From: Diphasiastrum complanatum
Lineage: Eukaryota > Streptophyta > Lycopodiopsida > Lycopodiales > Lycopodiaceae
Assembly: GCA_029204225.1 (NCBI GenBank)
Contig: CM055105.1
Coordinates: 47,937,688 to 48,001,687 of the forward strand
DNA length: 64,000 nt
Reading direction: 5' to 3'
The notes beneath the pieces were generated by a model, which had not been told where the DNA came from, ran no database searches, and was given only the letters and a program-made list of their open reading frames with translations. Below, piece after piece: positions 22,897 through 34,809 of this stretch (its first letter is position 1; each line of letters begins with the position of its first letter). The position numbers were made by a program, and so were the translations under genes.

Positions 22897-23454
22897 CAAT
22901 GTATTCATTTTGGTTGTCAAATCTCATGCTTCAGTTCCAAGACAATTTTAGATAAGCTACATCAATGAAAGAACAACTGATATGTACAACGCAAAAGCCC
23001 ATGTATTCTCAGCGATTATTTCAATATAAGGACAAAGGCAGTAATTCTGCAATCTCTGGAGCTAACTTTGAGTCAAAACTTCAACCAAGCTGGTCATGGA
23101 CTCTCGCCCCAGTTCATAGACAACATAAATCTTTCTCTTTAATGTCAGCCATACTCTGAACATGAATCTTTTTAGGACATTCAGCAAATGATTTCAACAA
23201 AGCCTGCAAGCTGATCAGCGTTTGAGACAGAAGCTACAAGTGATGAATCGTTCTAGCTTAGAAACTCATCACAGAAAAGTAACAGATACACTTTAATAAT
23301 TCCAAAATCAGCTGAACTTGCTAACCTGGACTATCCTCTTCAAGCCAGTATATCTTGAGAAATGATCGTCAAGTACTCATGTCAACTAGATGCTTACTAT
23401 GAATTGAATTTGGAAAATTCTTGCCTACATGGAAACCTCTCTGATACTTAGGTT
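22895..23454. other. Probable 3' flank of the SSB gene
   Basis: Downstream (minus strand) of the SSB stop codon. A 64-codon plus-strand ORF at 22965 has no recognisable motif. Nothing else is seen. Confidence 0.5.
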
Positions 23455-25647
23455 TCAAGATCTGGGTGCAGGTTGCTGCATGAACATCAGGCGGCCTGTA
23501 AAATCCTTACACAAATGAGAGTTCAGTTATGCAGTTGATTTTGTATGTTCTAAAGACCATTCAGAACAAGAACTATACCAATTACAAATTGTGTGAAATA
23601 CATGAAAATATATGACCTAAAAGGCCAAATGGAGGTATCAATAGCAACCCCCTAGCAAAAGCCCCCCACTTCCATACAGTTGATGCTTAACATTCATTGT
23701 GCAGGCATAAGATATAGGACAAACCGTTCTGCCGAAGAACAACCTCTCGAACACGCCTAATGGCACCACTGACAGAATCATTAAACACCCTGGTCTCAAT
23801 ATTTCCCTCCACATAAACCTGCATGCTGTCAATGAACAATATGGATTCAGACTTTAAATAAATAACAATAGATTCCACTCTAGGTTCCACGAACAACACA
23901 TCAAAATGATAGCCAAGTCATTTGCACTTTTGATTCTGATCCATTCACTTTGCCTCAATATTTGCAAATGCATCCCAAATCGATATTTTAACTTTAAGGA
24001 AATAATTAGTGGACACTGATGTTTGATGTGCTTGGCTCACCCTTTCTTCAAAACCCTGTAAGCAATAGCTCCAAGTCTTTCCTGATGGACACACACCCTA
24101 TGCCACTGCATAGATCTTTGCTCAAGCACTTCATCGGAAATGTCTGCCTCATACGGCCTTCTATCGGTACGCATTCCACCTGTCCCAATTGTGAAAATTG
24201 TTATTGAACGACCACTTTTTAGTATTCTTTGTACTGGTTCTTGTCCAACCTGCCCAAGAATAATGGCCTGCATGTGGCAAAAAGAGCTTCAAATTAGATC
24301 AATTAAAAAATTTCAGAGTATGTAATTAAATTCAACCTGCAAATTGTAAGCTAAGAGAGTCCATGTATACAAGAACATAGCTACATGACTTTCAAATATA
24401 CTAAGAAAGAATCACAATTGAAACCCTTCAGACTGAGCTGGAATTCGATTTTTGCAAAATTCATTGTTTCAAATAGATTCAAGTTTTCCCTTATTTTTTT
24501 GCAGATTGTTTCGCTAAAGAGCAATTCAAAGTTCAAACTTGGGAGAAAAAATAATAAATTTGAATACAGACCGACTGTGCTTTCAGGAAGAAATATTAGA
24601 ATGGCCAAGCTTATCACAGAATTCACCAGGGCCAAACCAGCAACAAAATTCACCTTTTTTAAAACAAGAGCTACATAAAAATGGACACTTAGATCTGTTG
24701 AAGGTAAATGATACAGTGCGATAACCTTGAAAACACCCCGTGCTGCGGCAGTATTCCTTGATGCAAACCCTGTGGCAGGTAGCTGATTTTGATGTGAGAA
24801 ATAGTCCTCTGAAGAAACAGAGGGTTCAGTTGGCTGTGATATTGTATCAGTGCCAGAGCTGCTGCTATCAAGAGATGAAGTGGCCTGAGAGACTATAGGA
24901 GACAAACTAGGATTAAATTCAACATTGTCAACGTTATAGCTGAATGCCTGTTGCAACCTTACACCAGAAACTCCAATGCTATTGACCCCTGCCAGAGTCA
25001 CCAACAATGGTACTAATGTCAAATGTAATGTATATAAATGTATCGACAATCCTTATCAGAAGGGAAAAAACAGCAACATCTTCTATGTTCAGAATAATGT
25101 AAGGTGAATATAATCTGAGAGACAATGAGTAATTTTAAAAAGGCTAGAGAAAAGGGAAGATCAATGAACAGCTATAAAGTTGTGCTTCATGAAGATAAAA
25201 CAGGAACAGGAATTAAGATAAGCTGTAATAACTTTAGGAGCATCAAAATGACCCTTCTCCAAAAAGTGAATTGAGCCTTAAGCAACTATCCTTCACTGCA
25301 ATTCAAACAAAATGTTGAACCAGAGTCTAGGGAAATATTGCCCACCCGGGAAAGACAGATCTCCCCCGCCCCCCAGGCAAAAAGGAAATGGGGACATGCC
25401 ACACCAGCAGTCTGGTGAAAGTTTGACAAACTGCAATATTCAAGTGAAACTTTAAAATTGCCACGTTATGGGGGACTTGGGAGCCAGCTTCACTGGCATA
25501 TCCTCGTTACCAGTCATAAGAAAATATTCTAGAGATGCTCAACAAATCAAAGCAGAAACAACTTTTCTCTAATGCCAAAAAATGTTCAAGAAAGTGAAAG
25601 GTGGTGAAAAGAAATGTAATTACCACTAGTAGCAGATAAAACTGATC
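23455..25647 (-). CDS. Mitochondrial single-stranded DNA-binding protein, 5' exon unresolved
   Basis: Five exons join with consistent phases: 25647-25624, 24988-24726, 24267-24041, 23825-23725 and 23495-23455 (stop TGA). All introns have GT and AG ends. The third exon gives the OB-fold start AIILGQVGQEPVQRILKSG, then ITIFTIGTGG and WHRVCVHQERLG. The fourth gives VYVEGNIETRVFND. This is the bacterial-type SSB layout of plant mitochondrial SSB, which coats single-stranded mtDNA in replication and recombination. The N-terminal 90 or so residues are Ser-rich, as expected for a presequence and linker. The 24-nt exon at 25647 is the minimal reading after a TTTGCAG acceptor; a longer exon is possible. 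The initiating ATG was not found before Copia-3 at 26.13 kb. Confidence 0.85.
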
Positions 25648-26130
25648 CTGCAAAGACAATTGCTGTACCTAAATGTGCAATTCTTTCAAGCTTATAAGAT
25701 TCTGGTGACTTTCACCCCCATTAACTGCTTGTTTGTCTCTGAAATAAAGATTTTTGAGAGTAGGACAAAGTAAAACTCCTTTGTGTCACAGAAACAAACT
25801 TGTCCTTTCACAACTGTTCCAGGTTGGTTCAGTCCTCGGAAGTTACAGCTCCATCTGTAATCATATACAAGGGCCACTAGAATGCATTTTGTTTTGCAAA
25901 AGAGACTCTGACAAAGAAGTGACAAGACAAAAACTGGACTCAAAAGTGAAAAAATAATTACTCTTGGGGCGTGTTGATGAGTAAAACACATAGTGAGGAA
26001 GAAGCATGACCAAACATTATAGATAAGGAAGAAGACAAATCTTGGACTCCTAAGGGATGAAAAATCCCAAGAGAGAAACAAAAAACAAATACATCATCTC
26101 TAATCTTGCAGGAGGTTTTCAATTTCTACT
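25648..26130. other. Gap between SSB and Copia-3
   Basis: Minus-strand frames are open over parts of this interval but contain no convincing mitochondrial presequence. A promoter and first exon would be expected here or beyond the transposon. Nothing else is recognised. Confidence 0.4.
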
Positions 26131-27666
26131 TCATCTTCTAAGCTCTCCCTGCTCACTTGATTCGAGAGTATCTCCCTTATTAGCATCACTTGTTACTGAC
26201 AAGTACCACTTAGGCACTCTCCTAGGAGTCTCATTATTAACCCTGTCTTTTTCCATTGGCTCTTCCATATCGACACCAACTTCTTTCTTCACCTGTACTT
26301 TAGCTTTATCTTCAAAGGAATCAATTGTCAATTTTATTTGGTCATTTTGACCCATCCCATCAAAAGTAGCATCTCTGGAAATCACGATCTTTTGTGCATC
26401 TGTGTCATACATCCTGTATGCCTTGGCTCTTTCATCATATCCAAGGAAAATACACTAAACAGCTTTTGCATCCAGCTTCTTTCGTTTTTCATCAGACACA
26501 TGAGCATAAGCATCACAACCAAATACTCGTAAATGTAAAAAAATTTGGTTTCTTTCCAATAAAAGCTTCATAAGGTGTCTTACCCTCCACGGACTTCGTA
26601 GGACACCGGGTTTCCTTGAAGTTATGTGCTTGGACGCACCACTATCAATGTACCAGGTATCCTTAGCTTCATCACTTGTCATTAATGTTGTAATGAACAA
26701 TTTTGAACTCTCACCTATATCATTTTCATATTGATCATCATCGTATTGATGTTGATCAGCATAGTTGTCCTCATAATAATCATCATCAAATTGATGTTGA
26801 TCAGCACAATTGCCCGCTTGCCATTTGCCTTCTGTTTCTTGAAGCATTCACGCTCCCAATGGCCAGGTTTGTTGCAGTACCTACAATTTCCAGGTTTATT
26901 TTGTCTTGAATAGCCATGTCCTTGACCTCGGCCTTGATTCCAATTGCCTCGATTCGGACTATCATTGACTTGCTCATGAAATTGTTAAAATGATCCCCGG
27001 CTTGAGTTTCCTCCTCTTGATTGATACCTTCCACGGCCAAATCTTCCACCTCGTCCTCTAACTGCAAGAGCTTGATCATAGCTCCTGTTACGATGATTCA
27101 AGTTCTCTTGACGTTGCTCTTCTTGCAAAAGCAATCCACCTAGTTCTTCATAGGTTGGAAGATTTTCTCTTGTGGCTATACTCGTCACAAACATCTGATG
27201 TGACTCACTCAGACTATTCAATGTCAATCACACGATCTCACGATCTTGTACTCGCTCTCCAACTACTGCTAATTGGTCACGAATCTCTTTGATCTTCAGT
27301 ATGTGATCGGCAATAGTTGCACCATCATCCATCCGCAATGTATGCAACTTCGTCTTTAGAAATAGTATTCGAGATGTATTTGTCGTTTCAAACAATGCCT
27401 TCAATGTATCTCACGCTTCTTTTGGTCCTTCTGAATCCGAAATATAGGGAATAATTGCATCTCTAACTGATAAGTTGATGACATTGTGGGCTTTCCGTTT
27501 TCTCCTATCAAATGCCCACTGATCTTCTTCAATCACTGGCCTTGTCTCTTCACCTGTCACGATCTCCCATAGCTCCTTTTCCATCAAAATATTCTTCAGT
27601 TTGAATTTCCAAACTGCATAGTTGTTTGCTTGACTCATTAAGGACACTCTCGCTTAGAGTTGCCAT
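26131..27666 (-). pseudogene. Copia-3 gag, protease and integrase C-terminus
   Basis: Gag starts at ATG 27666 (MATLSES), shifts frame within 20 codons into NNYAVWKFKLKNIL, and continues with stops at 27411 and 27227. RGRGGRFGRG and a CCHC knuckle CRYCNKPGHWEREC (about 26,840-26,880) precede the protease DSGASKHIT (about 26,630). The sequence then jumps to KTPYEAF and, one frame over, VFGCDAYAHVSDEKRKKLD, the conserved integrase C-terminus, so the catalytic core has been removed. A TAG lies inside this part at 26455-26457. The final acidic linker ends at 26,131. Non-functional. Confidence 0.85.
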
Positions 27667-27736
27667 TACTGGATAGATGAGTCTGGATCACAAAATTTAT
27701 CACACCACAGAACTGTAAATTTTTTGTTGCACACCT

Positions 27737-27983
27737 GATATCGATACGACGCGCGAGTGTACGACTGTTCGGGATTCTCTTTAGCTCGCGCACGTGGATC
27801 CGATATTGGTACGGATATGCGATATCGGTGTGACGCGCGGATGTACGACTGCTCTAGATTTTCTTTACCTCTGGCGCGTCGATCCGATATTGGTACTGAT
27901 ATGCGATATCGGTATGACGCGCGGATGTACGACTGCTCTTGGTTTTCTTTACCTCTGGCGCGTCGATCCGATATTGGTACGGA
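27737..27983. repeat. Three 84-bp tandem repeats in the Copia-3 leader
   Basis: Copies start at 27737, 27821 and 27905, each with GATATCG near its start, GACGCGCG, GTACGACTG and GATCCGATATTGGTAC. The spacing is 84 bp both times. They lie between the primer site and gag. Just downstream, GGCGGCTACGCCGCC (28051-28065) is a perfect small hairpin. Confidence 0.9.
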
Positions 27984-28514
27984 CAAGATGAAAAGTAGAG
28001 GGAATATAAGAACTTTCAAAGGGAATATTCTAAATTCCCCACTTCGGCGCGGCGGCTACGCCGCCTCCTCTTTGCAAATTTCGAAATGTGTGATCATTCA
28101 AAAGACAAAGATCAGTAATGTGAAAAGTATGAGGCCTCCTAACTCTGAATGGCAGTACTAGACACTGTCTAGTGTGATTTGCGATACCCTAAACAAACAA
28201 ATGAGACATTTCTTGGCAAACCTCTCACACAAATAGCACTTTTCACAACAACTAGGAAGTATTGTAAAAATCTCCCCCACTCAACAGATTCTCAATCTGT
28301 CTGATGCTGCCCTGGCCTTTCTGATGCCTCCGGGACTGTGTCTTCGTTCCCCACTGATGATTCCAAGCTCCAAACCTGCAAAATACACCAAAGAAGGATT
28401 TCTTCCAGCCGTTTTTGTCTCTCCAAGCTTTCACCTCCCGTGAAGGACTTTCTCACTTCATTGTGAAGCCTGTGACAAGTTGTATCCACTGATCAAGCAC
28501 GCATGACTATCGCA

Positions 28515-28526
28515 ACTCTGATACCA
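28515..28526 (-). other. Copia-3 primer binding site
   Basis: ACTCTGATACCA on the plus strand is the reverse complement of TGGTATCAGAGT, matching initiator Met-tRNA except at the last base. It abuts the LTR at 28527. Confidence 0.85.
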
Positions 28527-28771
28527 TGTCAATAATCAGATATGCAACATCAAGCATTCACCATAAGCAATCACCACAAGAAGGCGGAAACACGCACAAT
28601 CACACTATTACACTAACTCGTACAGAATGTAAAATGTACAAATGAACCCTGAACCCTGATAGAGAGAGAAAACCTACGAGTAGACTAATAGACTAGTACA
28701 ACTGGTAACCGCTGTCAACATCAATGTACATCGTAAACAGTAACAATGAAGTTTATCATTGATTTCTAACA
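28527..28771 (-). repeat. Copia-3 5' LTR, 245 bp
   Basis: TG at 28527 and CA at 28770-28771. In element orientation it begins TGTTAGAAATCAATG, a common plant Copia LTR start. The partner LTR is absent from the window. Confidence 0.8.
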
Positions 28772-30180
28772 CACAAAAAACAACAAAAATGCTTTTTCTT
28801 GTAAAAAGGGAAAACAGAAAGTAAAATAAATCAGCGAAGATAGATCACTCCCTGATTCCCAAAGACGTAGTATGGATGACCGTTGAAGAAGTTACCGGGA
28901 AAATTTGCAGTTTTGTCAACTTTTTGCAAAAATAGGTGAAAAACAGCACCAAATCGATGCGAACTTATGCACGCTCAAGTCTGCAAACAGGCTGAGGGTC
29001 CTCTTGTAGTAGGTCGACCTCCTGTGAGGATGCTCCATGCCAAATCTCAGGTCAAACAGACGTACGGCGGAGAAGTTATGACGTTTCAACTCCAAAAGCT
29101 CTAAAAAAACGTCCAAAATCTGTTTTTTTGAGCAAAATCCGTGATTTCTTAATCTTTTCTCAAATTTGTAGCCTCCCTAGCAGTGATTCAGCACCCCCAA
29201 GCACCTGCCGAAATCTCATAGCAATCCGATAAGCGTAGAGAAAGTTATGGCCTTTTTCAGTTGTCTACAAAATTCATTTTTCATGTTCAATTATTTTTTC
29301 AGATTTGTAAATCCCATCAAGTGTTTAGGCCTACAACCATTAATTATGACCATGTACACATAAGGGCGCCAATTCCCTTATAGTCACAATTAACTTACGG
29401 GTTGTTGGTCTACTGGTCTCTAGCGTGGACACGCTACCCAAGACCAGTCATGGGCATGACAACCCCCGTGCCCCGCCAAAGACCTGTGACCCGCTTGGTC
29501 ACCCCGACTACTTGCCGGCTAGCATCTCGTCACTGACGGCTAGGGTCCCGACGGTCAAGAGACACCGCGTCTCTGACAGCTTGTCAGGCAGCCACACCGG
29601 ATCACTGCTTGTGACGCACCGATCCCTACTTGGGACAGATGTCCTCATCGGTCACCGACCCTTGCCAATACTAGGCCTTAGGCCCTTTGGTACAAGATCA
29701 TGATAGAGCCGTAACTGGGCTCTAACATCCTAAAGGTCCACCCTCTCTTTTTCCACTCTCCTAGCAGCCATCATTGCCTCCTACAGGTCCACTTTCCACC
29801 ACCCTACAAATCATTTTCTCCCATGGCTGCTTGACTCTGCTTTGCTGCCCATTTCTTTGTTGTCCTATCCATATTCAGCCCTAGTAGGCCCTTGTTCCAG
29901 CTCTTATCAATCCTTTTCCAGCCCCCTCCACCATTGCTGCCCATTCCTGTCCAAGCATAAAGCAAATAGCCAAAGACAAAAAGTTAAATGCTATAGTTAC
30001 TACCTATATTGGGTAAACAGCCAAGATGTATTTCTAAGTAGCAAAACCAAATCCTATTCTAGTTGTAGTGCACCCACCTACATGCATGACTAAAAAATGA
30101 CTTACTATAAATAGTAATGGCCCCTATAATAGCATGCAAGCATGGCCCAATAATCCTGATTAATTCTAAATGACAACATT
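28772..30180. other. Intergenic stretch with a GC-rich block
   Basis: AT-rich except for a GC-rich block at about 29,365-29,730 that contrasts sharply with its flanks and has the look of a transposon fragment. No protein or terminal repeats were recognised. Confidence 0.45.
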
Positions 30181-30438
30181 AGGGGTACTAATGTGAACCA
30201 TAGATGCCCAGAAACACGTTTCTAAAACTGCGTTTCTGAGAAACACGTTTTTATACCCAGAATCGTTAAAAAAGGAAGAAAAAAAATTTGGAAAAATAGC
30301 TTATGGCTGAAATTTTTTTAGGGGATCAATGGTCAAACCAGCGTTTTGCCTATCAGAAGTGCAGTAGATGGGGCACAAACAGATCTTATTTTCAATAGCT
30401 ATTTGGTTGTTTTGCTCTGGTTTTCAATAAATTCTCAA

Positions 30439-30531
30439 GGGGTTCGGGGTGCGGTAGCCCCCCGAGAAACGGGGGGTTCGGGGGGCGGTAGCCCCCTTGT
30501 GGGGGGTTTGGGGGGCAACGCCCCCCAACGG
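30439..30531 (+). repeat. Three G-rich hairpin-forming repeats, about 31 bp each
   Basis: Each copy has two runs of 4-6 G separated by TTC or TTT, then GCGGTA or GCAAC, then a run of C. The G runs could form a G-quadruplex, and the C run can pair back. The array lies 80 bp before the BED finger codons and is far more GC-rich than its surroundings. Confidence 0.8.
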
Positions 30532-30542
30532 CAGGGTCCGGG

Positions 30543-32625
30543 GTCTACCGGTTTAGGGTTGACATTGTCAGGCGGGTTGCCGACAAGGCCAACAAGACCA
30601 GTCAGAAGATCATGCGCTGCCGATACTGTCTCGTCGAGTTTGCTGCATCCCTCACTTGCCTTAAAGGCCATCTGCTCGGTGCACGCGCCAAAAATGGTGC
30701 CACCTTGAATGCTGCCCCTTGTGGCAGCATGACCGTCCCCGACAGGCAGCGACTACTGGACACCTACGGACCCCGGCTCGTGGCAGGGGAGAACACCATT
30801 TCGGAGGGCATTCTCCGATTTTGCACCGCTCCTTATGTGGCTAACCCCGAGTTGCTGCCTGCTTGGCTGGCACGCACGAGGAGAGGGAGTGCATCCTCCT
30901 CCGGTCCCTTTGCCCCTCGGACAGTTCAACCTCACGCACACCCATCTGCTCAGATTCCGGTGGATCCCGTCCCATCGCGTCCGCCAGTTGCCACTGCGGT
31001 TCCACCACCACCCACTGTTGCTCGCACTCCACCAGTCTACGACTTTCTCATGGACTCTCCGCCACCTGAGCAGGCCCAGGATGGTACTGGGCGGGCCTTC
31101 GAGGATGTGGAAGAGATCCCTTCTTCCTTCCCTTCCCATCCGGATGACCTCCTCAGCCAGCAGTTTTCGTACCCCATGCCAGATGTTGCCCCTCCACCAG
31201 TGCACCCCACCTATGCTGCTGCACCCATCCCTGCCAGTGCATCCCACTCTCCCCATTCCACGTCTACAGCCGATGCATCCACCAGTGCCCAGCCTGTTGC
31301 GTCATCGTCCATTCCCGTCATGGTTGGTGCACCGTGCTGGAGGTCCACCACCCGTCGCCCACCAGGGAGAACCCTCGTGCAGCAGACCATTCGCGGCGCA
31401 CATCAGCCGCACATGGACAGAGAGGCCACACAGGCCGTGGCCAGTCTGATTTACGAGCTGAACCTGCCCTTTGCCATCACCGACTCTGAGCCCTTCAGAA
31501 GGGCCTTCCGCCTTGCACAGTCTGTCAACCCTAGCTGGAGAGTCCCTAGTTCAGAGGTTGTTCGCACACACATGTTGAGGGATAGGGTCGAGTCCTTGTC
31601 TAGAGAGATGGAGCCTCTACGTCGGCACTGGGCCACTTACGGTTGCAGCATCATGTCCGATGGCTGGACTGATGTCAGGAGGAGGCCGATCCTCAACATA
31701 CTGGTCTCCAGCTGCATGAGCACACAGTTTTTGAGGGCAGTGGATTGCAGCAGGGGGGGGAGAGTCATATCTGCAGAGTTCATGTTTGATGTCATCAGGT
31801 CTTCCATCCTGGCCATAGGCCCACAGCATGTCGTCACGGTGGTGACGGACAATGCCACGAACTGCATTCAGATGGGTGTACTGCTAGAGGCCGAGTTCCC
31901 TCATATTGTTCATACCCCCTGTGCAGCCCACGGCATAGACCTTCTGATGGGGGACATTGGAGCACTTCCCTGGGTTAGAGCCATCGTCCGGGAGGCCCTC
32001 TTCCTGGTGACTTTTGTCAACAGAAAGAGGCGTGTTCTTGCCATGTTCCGAGTGTTCAGCCATCTGGACCTCCGTAAGCCAGCTCCCACGCGCTTTGCAT
32101 TCGACTTGTCCGCACACTGAGGATGGGGAGCACTTTTCTTCCACGGTGAGGGGAGACCAGTTCTGGAGGGATGCACAGACATTGTCAGGACTGCTTCGAC
32201 CACTCTACATTGTGCTCCGCATGGCTGACAGCGAGGGGTCGACACTTGGACTGGTGTATGAGCTCATGGACCAGATTGGACAGTTCCTGCAGCTGCCCAT
32301 CTTGCAGCCAAAGAGGTAAGCAGTATAGTAATGTAATTGGTCTTTATCTTTTCAGTAGTTGCTAGTTTTTTTTTTTCGTCGATGTTACGTTTTTTCGAAA
32401 TGCCCTAAACCACATGCCTCTCACCTGCAGGATGACAGAGCTGAAGTTCATATGGGAGACGCGGTGGAACTACTTCCACAGGAGTATCCAAAGCGTTGCA
32501 CACATGCTGCATCCCCTCTTCCTCTCTCCGACACAGATCGCAGACAGGGAGCTCGAGGCCGATTGGCTTCAGTACATTCACAGGGTGGGTCCACACATAC
32601 GTTTGGATCCTATCAGGCTCATGGA
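30543..32625 (+). pseudogene. hAT-like transposase, N-terminal and DUF659 part (copy 1)
   Basis: The frame open through ATG 30612 gives a BED-type finger, with IMRCRYCLVEF then GHLLGA. A Pro/Ser-rich linker (residues 90-230) follows, then the DUF659 core: Asp in SIMSDGWTDVRRRP, then VVTDNATNC and CAAHGIDLLMGDIG. A deletion near 32,105 puts a stop in the frame. The reading then resumes in other frames through a 115-bp intron (32316-32430, GTAAGC to CTGCAG) to the TRWNYF region. In-frame codons extend upstream of the ATG at least to 30543. Transposases of this type cut and paste the element. Confidence 0.8.
32316..32430 (+). other. Intron in hAT transposase copy 1
   Basis: Donor AAGAG/GTAAGC and acceptor CACCTGCAG/GATG. 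Removing it joins LQPKR to MTELKFIWETRW. The equivalent place in copy 2 keeps the donor (33905) but has lost the CTGCAG acceptor. Confidence 0.75.
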
Positions 32626-34136
32626 TCCCTTCCTCCCTCCTTTCCCATCCGGATGACCTCCCTAGCCAGCAGTTTTCGTATCCCATGCCAGATGTCGCCC
32701 CCCGCCCCTCCACCAATGCACCCCACTTATGCTGCTGCACCCATCCCTGTCAGTGCATCCCACTCTCCCCATTCCACGTCTACAGCGATGCATCCACTAG
32801 TGCCCAGCCTGTCGCTTCATCATCCATTCCTGTCACGGTTGGTGCACCGTGTTGGAGGTCCGCTCCCCGTCGCCCACCTGGGAGAGTTCTTAGGTAGCAG
32901 AGCATTCGCGGCGCGCATCAGCCACACATGGACAAAGAGGCCACACAGGTCGTGGCCAGTCTGATTTATGGGCTGAACCTTCCATTTGCCATCACCAACT
33001 CTGAGCCCTTCAAAAGGGCCTTCCGCCTTGCACAATCTGACAACCCTAGCTGGAGAGTAGTTCAGAGGTTGTCCGCACACACATGCTGAGAGATAGGGTC
33101 GAGTCCTTGTCTAGAGAGATGGAGCCTCTACGTCGCCACTGGGCCACTACGGTTGCAGCATCATGTCCGATGGCTGGACTGATGTCAGGAGGAGGCTAAT
33201 CCTCAACATCTTGGTCTCCAGCTGCATGGGCACACAGTTTTTGAGGGCCGTGCATTGCAGCAGGGGGGGAGAGTCGTATCTGCAGAGTTCATGTTTGATG
33301 TCATCAGGTCTTCCATCCTGTCCATAGGCCCACAGCATGTCGTCATGGTGGTGACGGACAATGCCACCAACTGCATTCAGATGGGTGTACTGCTAGAGGC
33401 CGAGTTCCCTCACATCGTTCATACCCCCTGTGCAGCGCACGGCATAGACCTTCTAATGGGGGACATAGGTGCACTCACCTGGGTTAGAGCCATCGTCCGT
33501 GAGGCCCTCTTCCTGGTGACTTTTGTCACTAGGAAGAGGTGTGTTCTTGCCATGTTCCGGGTGTTCAGCCATCTGGACCTCCGTAAGCCAGCCCCCACAC
33601 GCTTTGCATTCGACTTGGTGGTCATCGACCGTTTGATCAGGTGCAGGGCATAGCTTCTACAGATGGTTGCCAGTGATCTTTGGCGTGCCAGTACGTTTCA
33701 GCACACTGAGGATGGGGAGCACTTTTCTTCCACGGTGAGGGGAGACCAGTTCTGGAGGGATGCACAGACATTGTCAGGACTCCTTTGACCACTCTACATT
33801 GTGCTCCGCATGGCTGACAGCGAGGGGTCGACACTTGGACTGGTGTATGAGCTCATGGACCGGATTGGACAGTTCCTACAGCTGCCCATCTTGCAGCCAA
33901 AGAGGTAAGCAGTATAGTAATGTAATTGGTCTTTATCTTTTCAGTAGTTGCTAGTTTGTTTTTCTGTCGATGTTACGTTTTTCGAAATGCCCTAAACCAC
34001 ATGCCTCTCACCCAAGATGACCGAGCTGAAGTTCATCTGGAACACTGATCGCAGACAGGGAGCTCGAGGCGGATTGGCTTGAGTACATTCACAGGGTGGG
34101 TCCGCACATTGGTTTGGATCCTATCAGGCTCATGGA
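32626..34136 (+). pseudogene. Tandem second copy of the transposase middle (copy 2)
   Basis: About 1.5 kb repeats 31,124-32,625 in direct orientation, from the TCCCATCCGGATGACCTCC region through DUF659 to GATCCTATCAGGCTCATGG. Copy 2 has point differences and its own indels. It retains about 75 bp around 33,620-33,700 that copy 1 lost, but lacks about 85 bp near 34,045. The frame stays open from 33255 to 33653 (FMFDVIRSSILSIGPQH, DNATNCIQMG). Both copies are damaged in different places. Confidence 0.85.
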
Positions 34137-34800
34137 GGAGCTACCTGCATTTCGTTTCGGCATGGGCACGTACGGCCACCCGGCTGCTCAAGATCCAGAG
34201 AGGAGGCAGCTTCCCATTACCTGGTGGACCATGTTCGGTAGCACCTATCCATCCATACAGCGTCTTGCATTGTGTGTCCTTTCTCAAGTATGCATTTCAT
34301 TTCATCCTCCATTGCTGTGTTTCGTTGACGTTCCACCCGTGCACATGTGCTGAAGCATTTCATTGCACGTACCACATGACTGCGATGCCTCCGTGTGTGA
34401 GCGTAATTGGAGCACATGGGCACTCATTCACACGAGGAGAAGAAACAGGCTGTCAGTGAGTCAGTTGGAGTGGTTGGTGTTCTGTAGCACCAACACACGT
34501 CTCGCCAGGAGACTTCCGACCATTACGAGCGCATTGCAGGTGATAAGCTATTCTCCCATAGCATGTTGATTGACGACTGGTACTTTGGTTTCATTTCCTG
34601 ATCAAGTTGTCTCTCTGACCTGCAAATTTAAACCTTGCAAACGAAGATATCTGATTTGGAGCGCCGGGTTGACTTGCCTACGGACAGCACCCATCCCATG
34701 CCTGCAAATGACTTGGGCACACAATTGATGGCAGCGAGAGAGAGGGAGCTTGCCGAGATGAGAGAGAGAGAGAGAGAGAGAGCTTCGGCTTGAGCACAGA
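34137..34800 (+). pseudogene. hAT transposase C-terminal dimerisation region
   Basis: After copy 2 come LPITWWTMFG, YPSIQRLALCVLSQ and, after a likely intron starting GTATGC at about 34,289, CERNWSTWALIHTRRRNRLS (34,395-34,455). These are the hallmark blocks of the hAT family dimerisation domain. A further charged segment with ISDLERRVD and a (GA)n tract at 34,760-34,782 leads into the tail ORF. The exact exon ends are not certain. Confidence 0.75.
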
Positions 34801-34809
34801 GAGCCTCCA

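Larger units (their letters stand above)
26131..28771 (-). mobile_element. Copia-3: truncated Copia with 245-bp LTR
   Basis: On the minus strand: LTR 28771-28527 (starts TGTTAGAAATC, ends TTGACA), primer site 28526-28515, a leader of about 850 bp with three 84-bp repeats, gag, protease and the integrase C-terminus. The integrase core is deleted and no RT or 3' LTR is present. Like Copia-1 it ends just before the RT domain. Confidence 0.85.

Noticed and set aside
29365-29730. rRNA or organelle insert in the GC-rich block
   Set aside because: No conserved rRNA or chloroplast gene motif could be recognised.
30753-31256. Minus-strand ORFs over the transposase (30753-31256, 31617-31867, 31884-32245)
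   Set aside because: They mirror the coding strand in GC-rich sequence; the plus strand carries the BED/DUF659 motifs.
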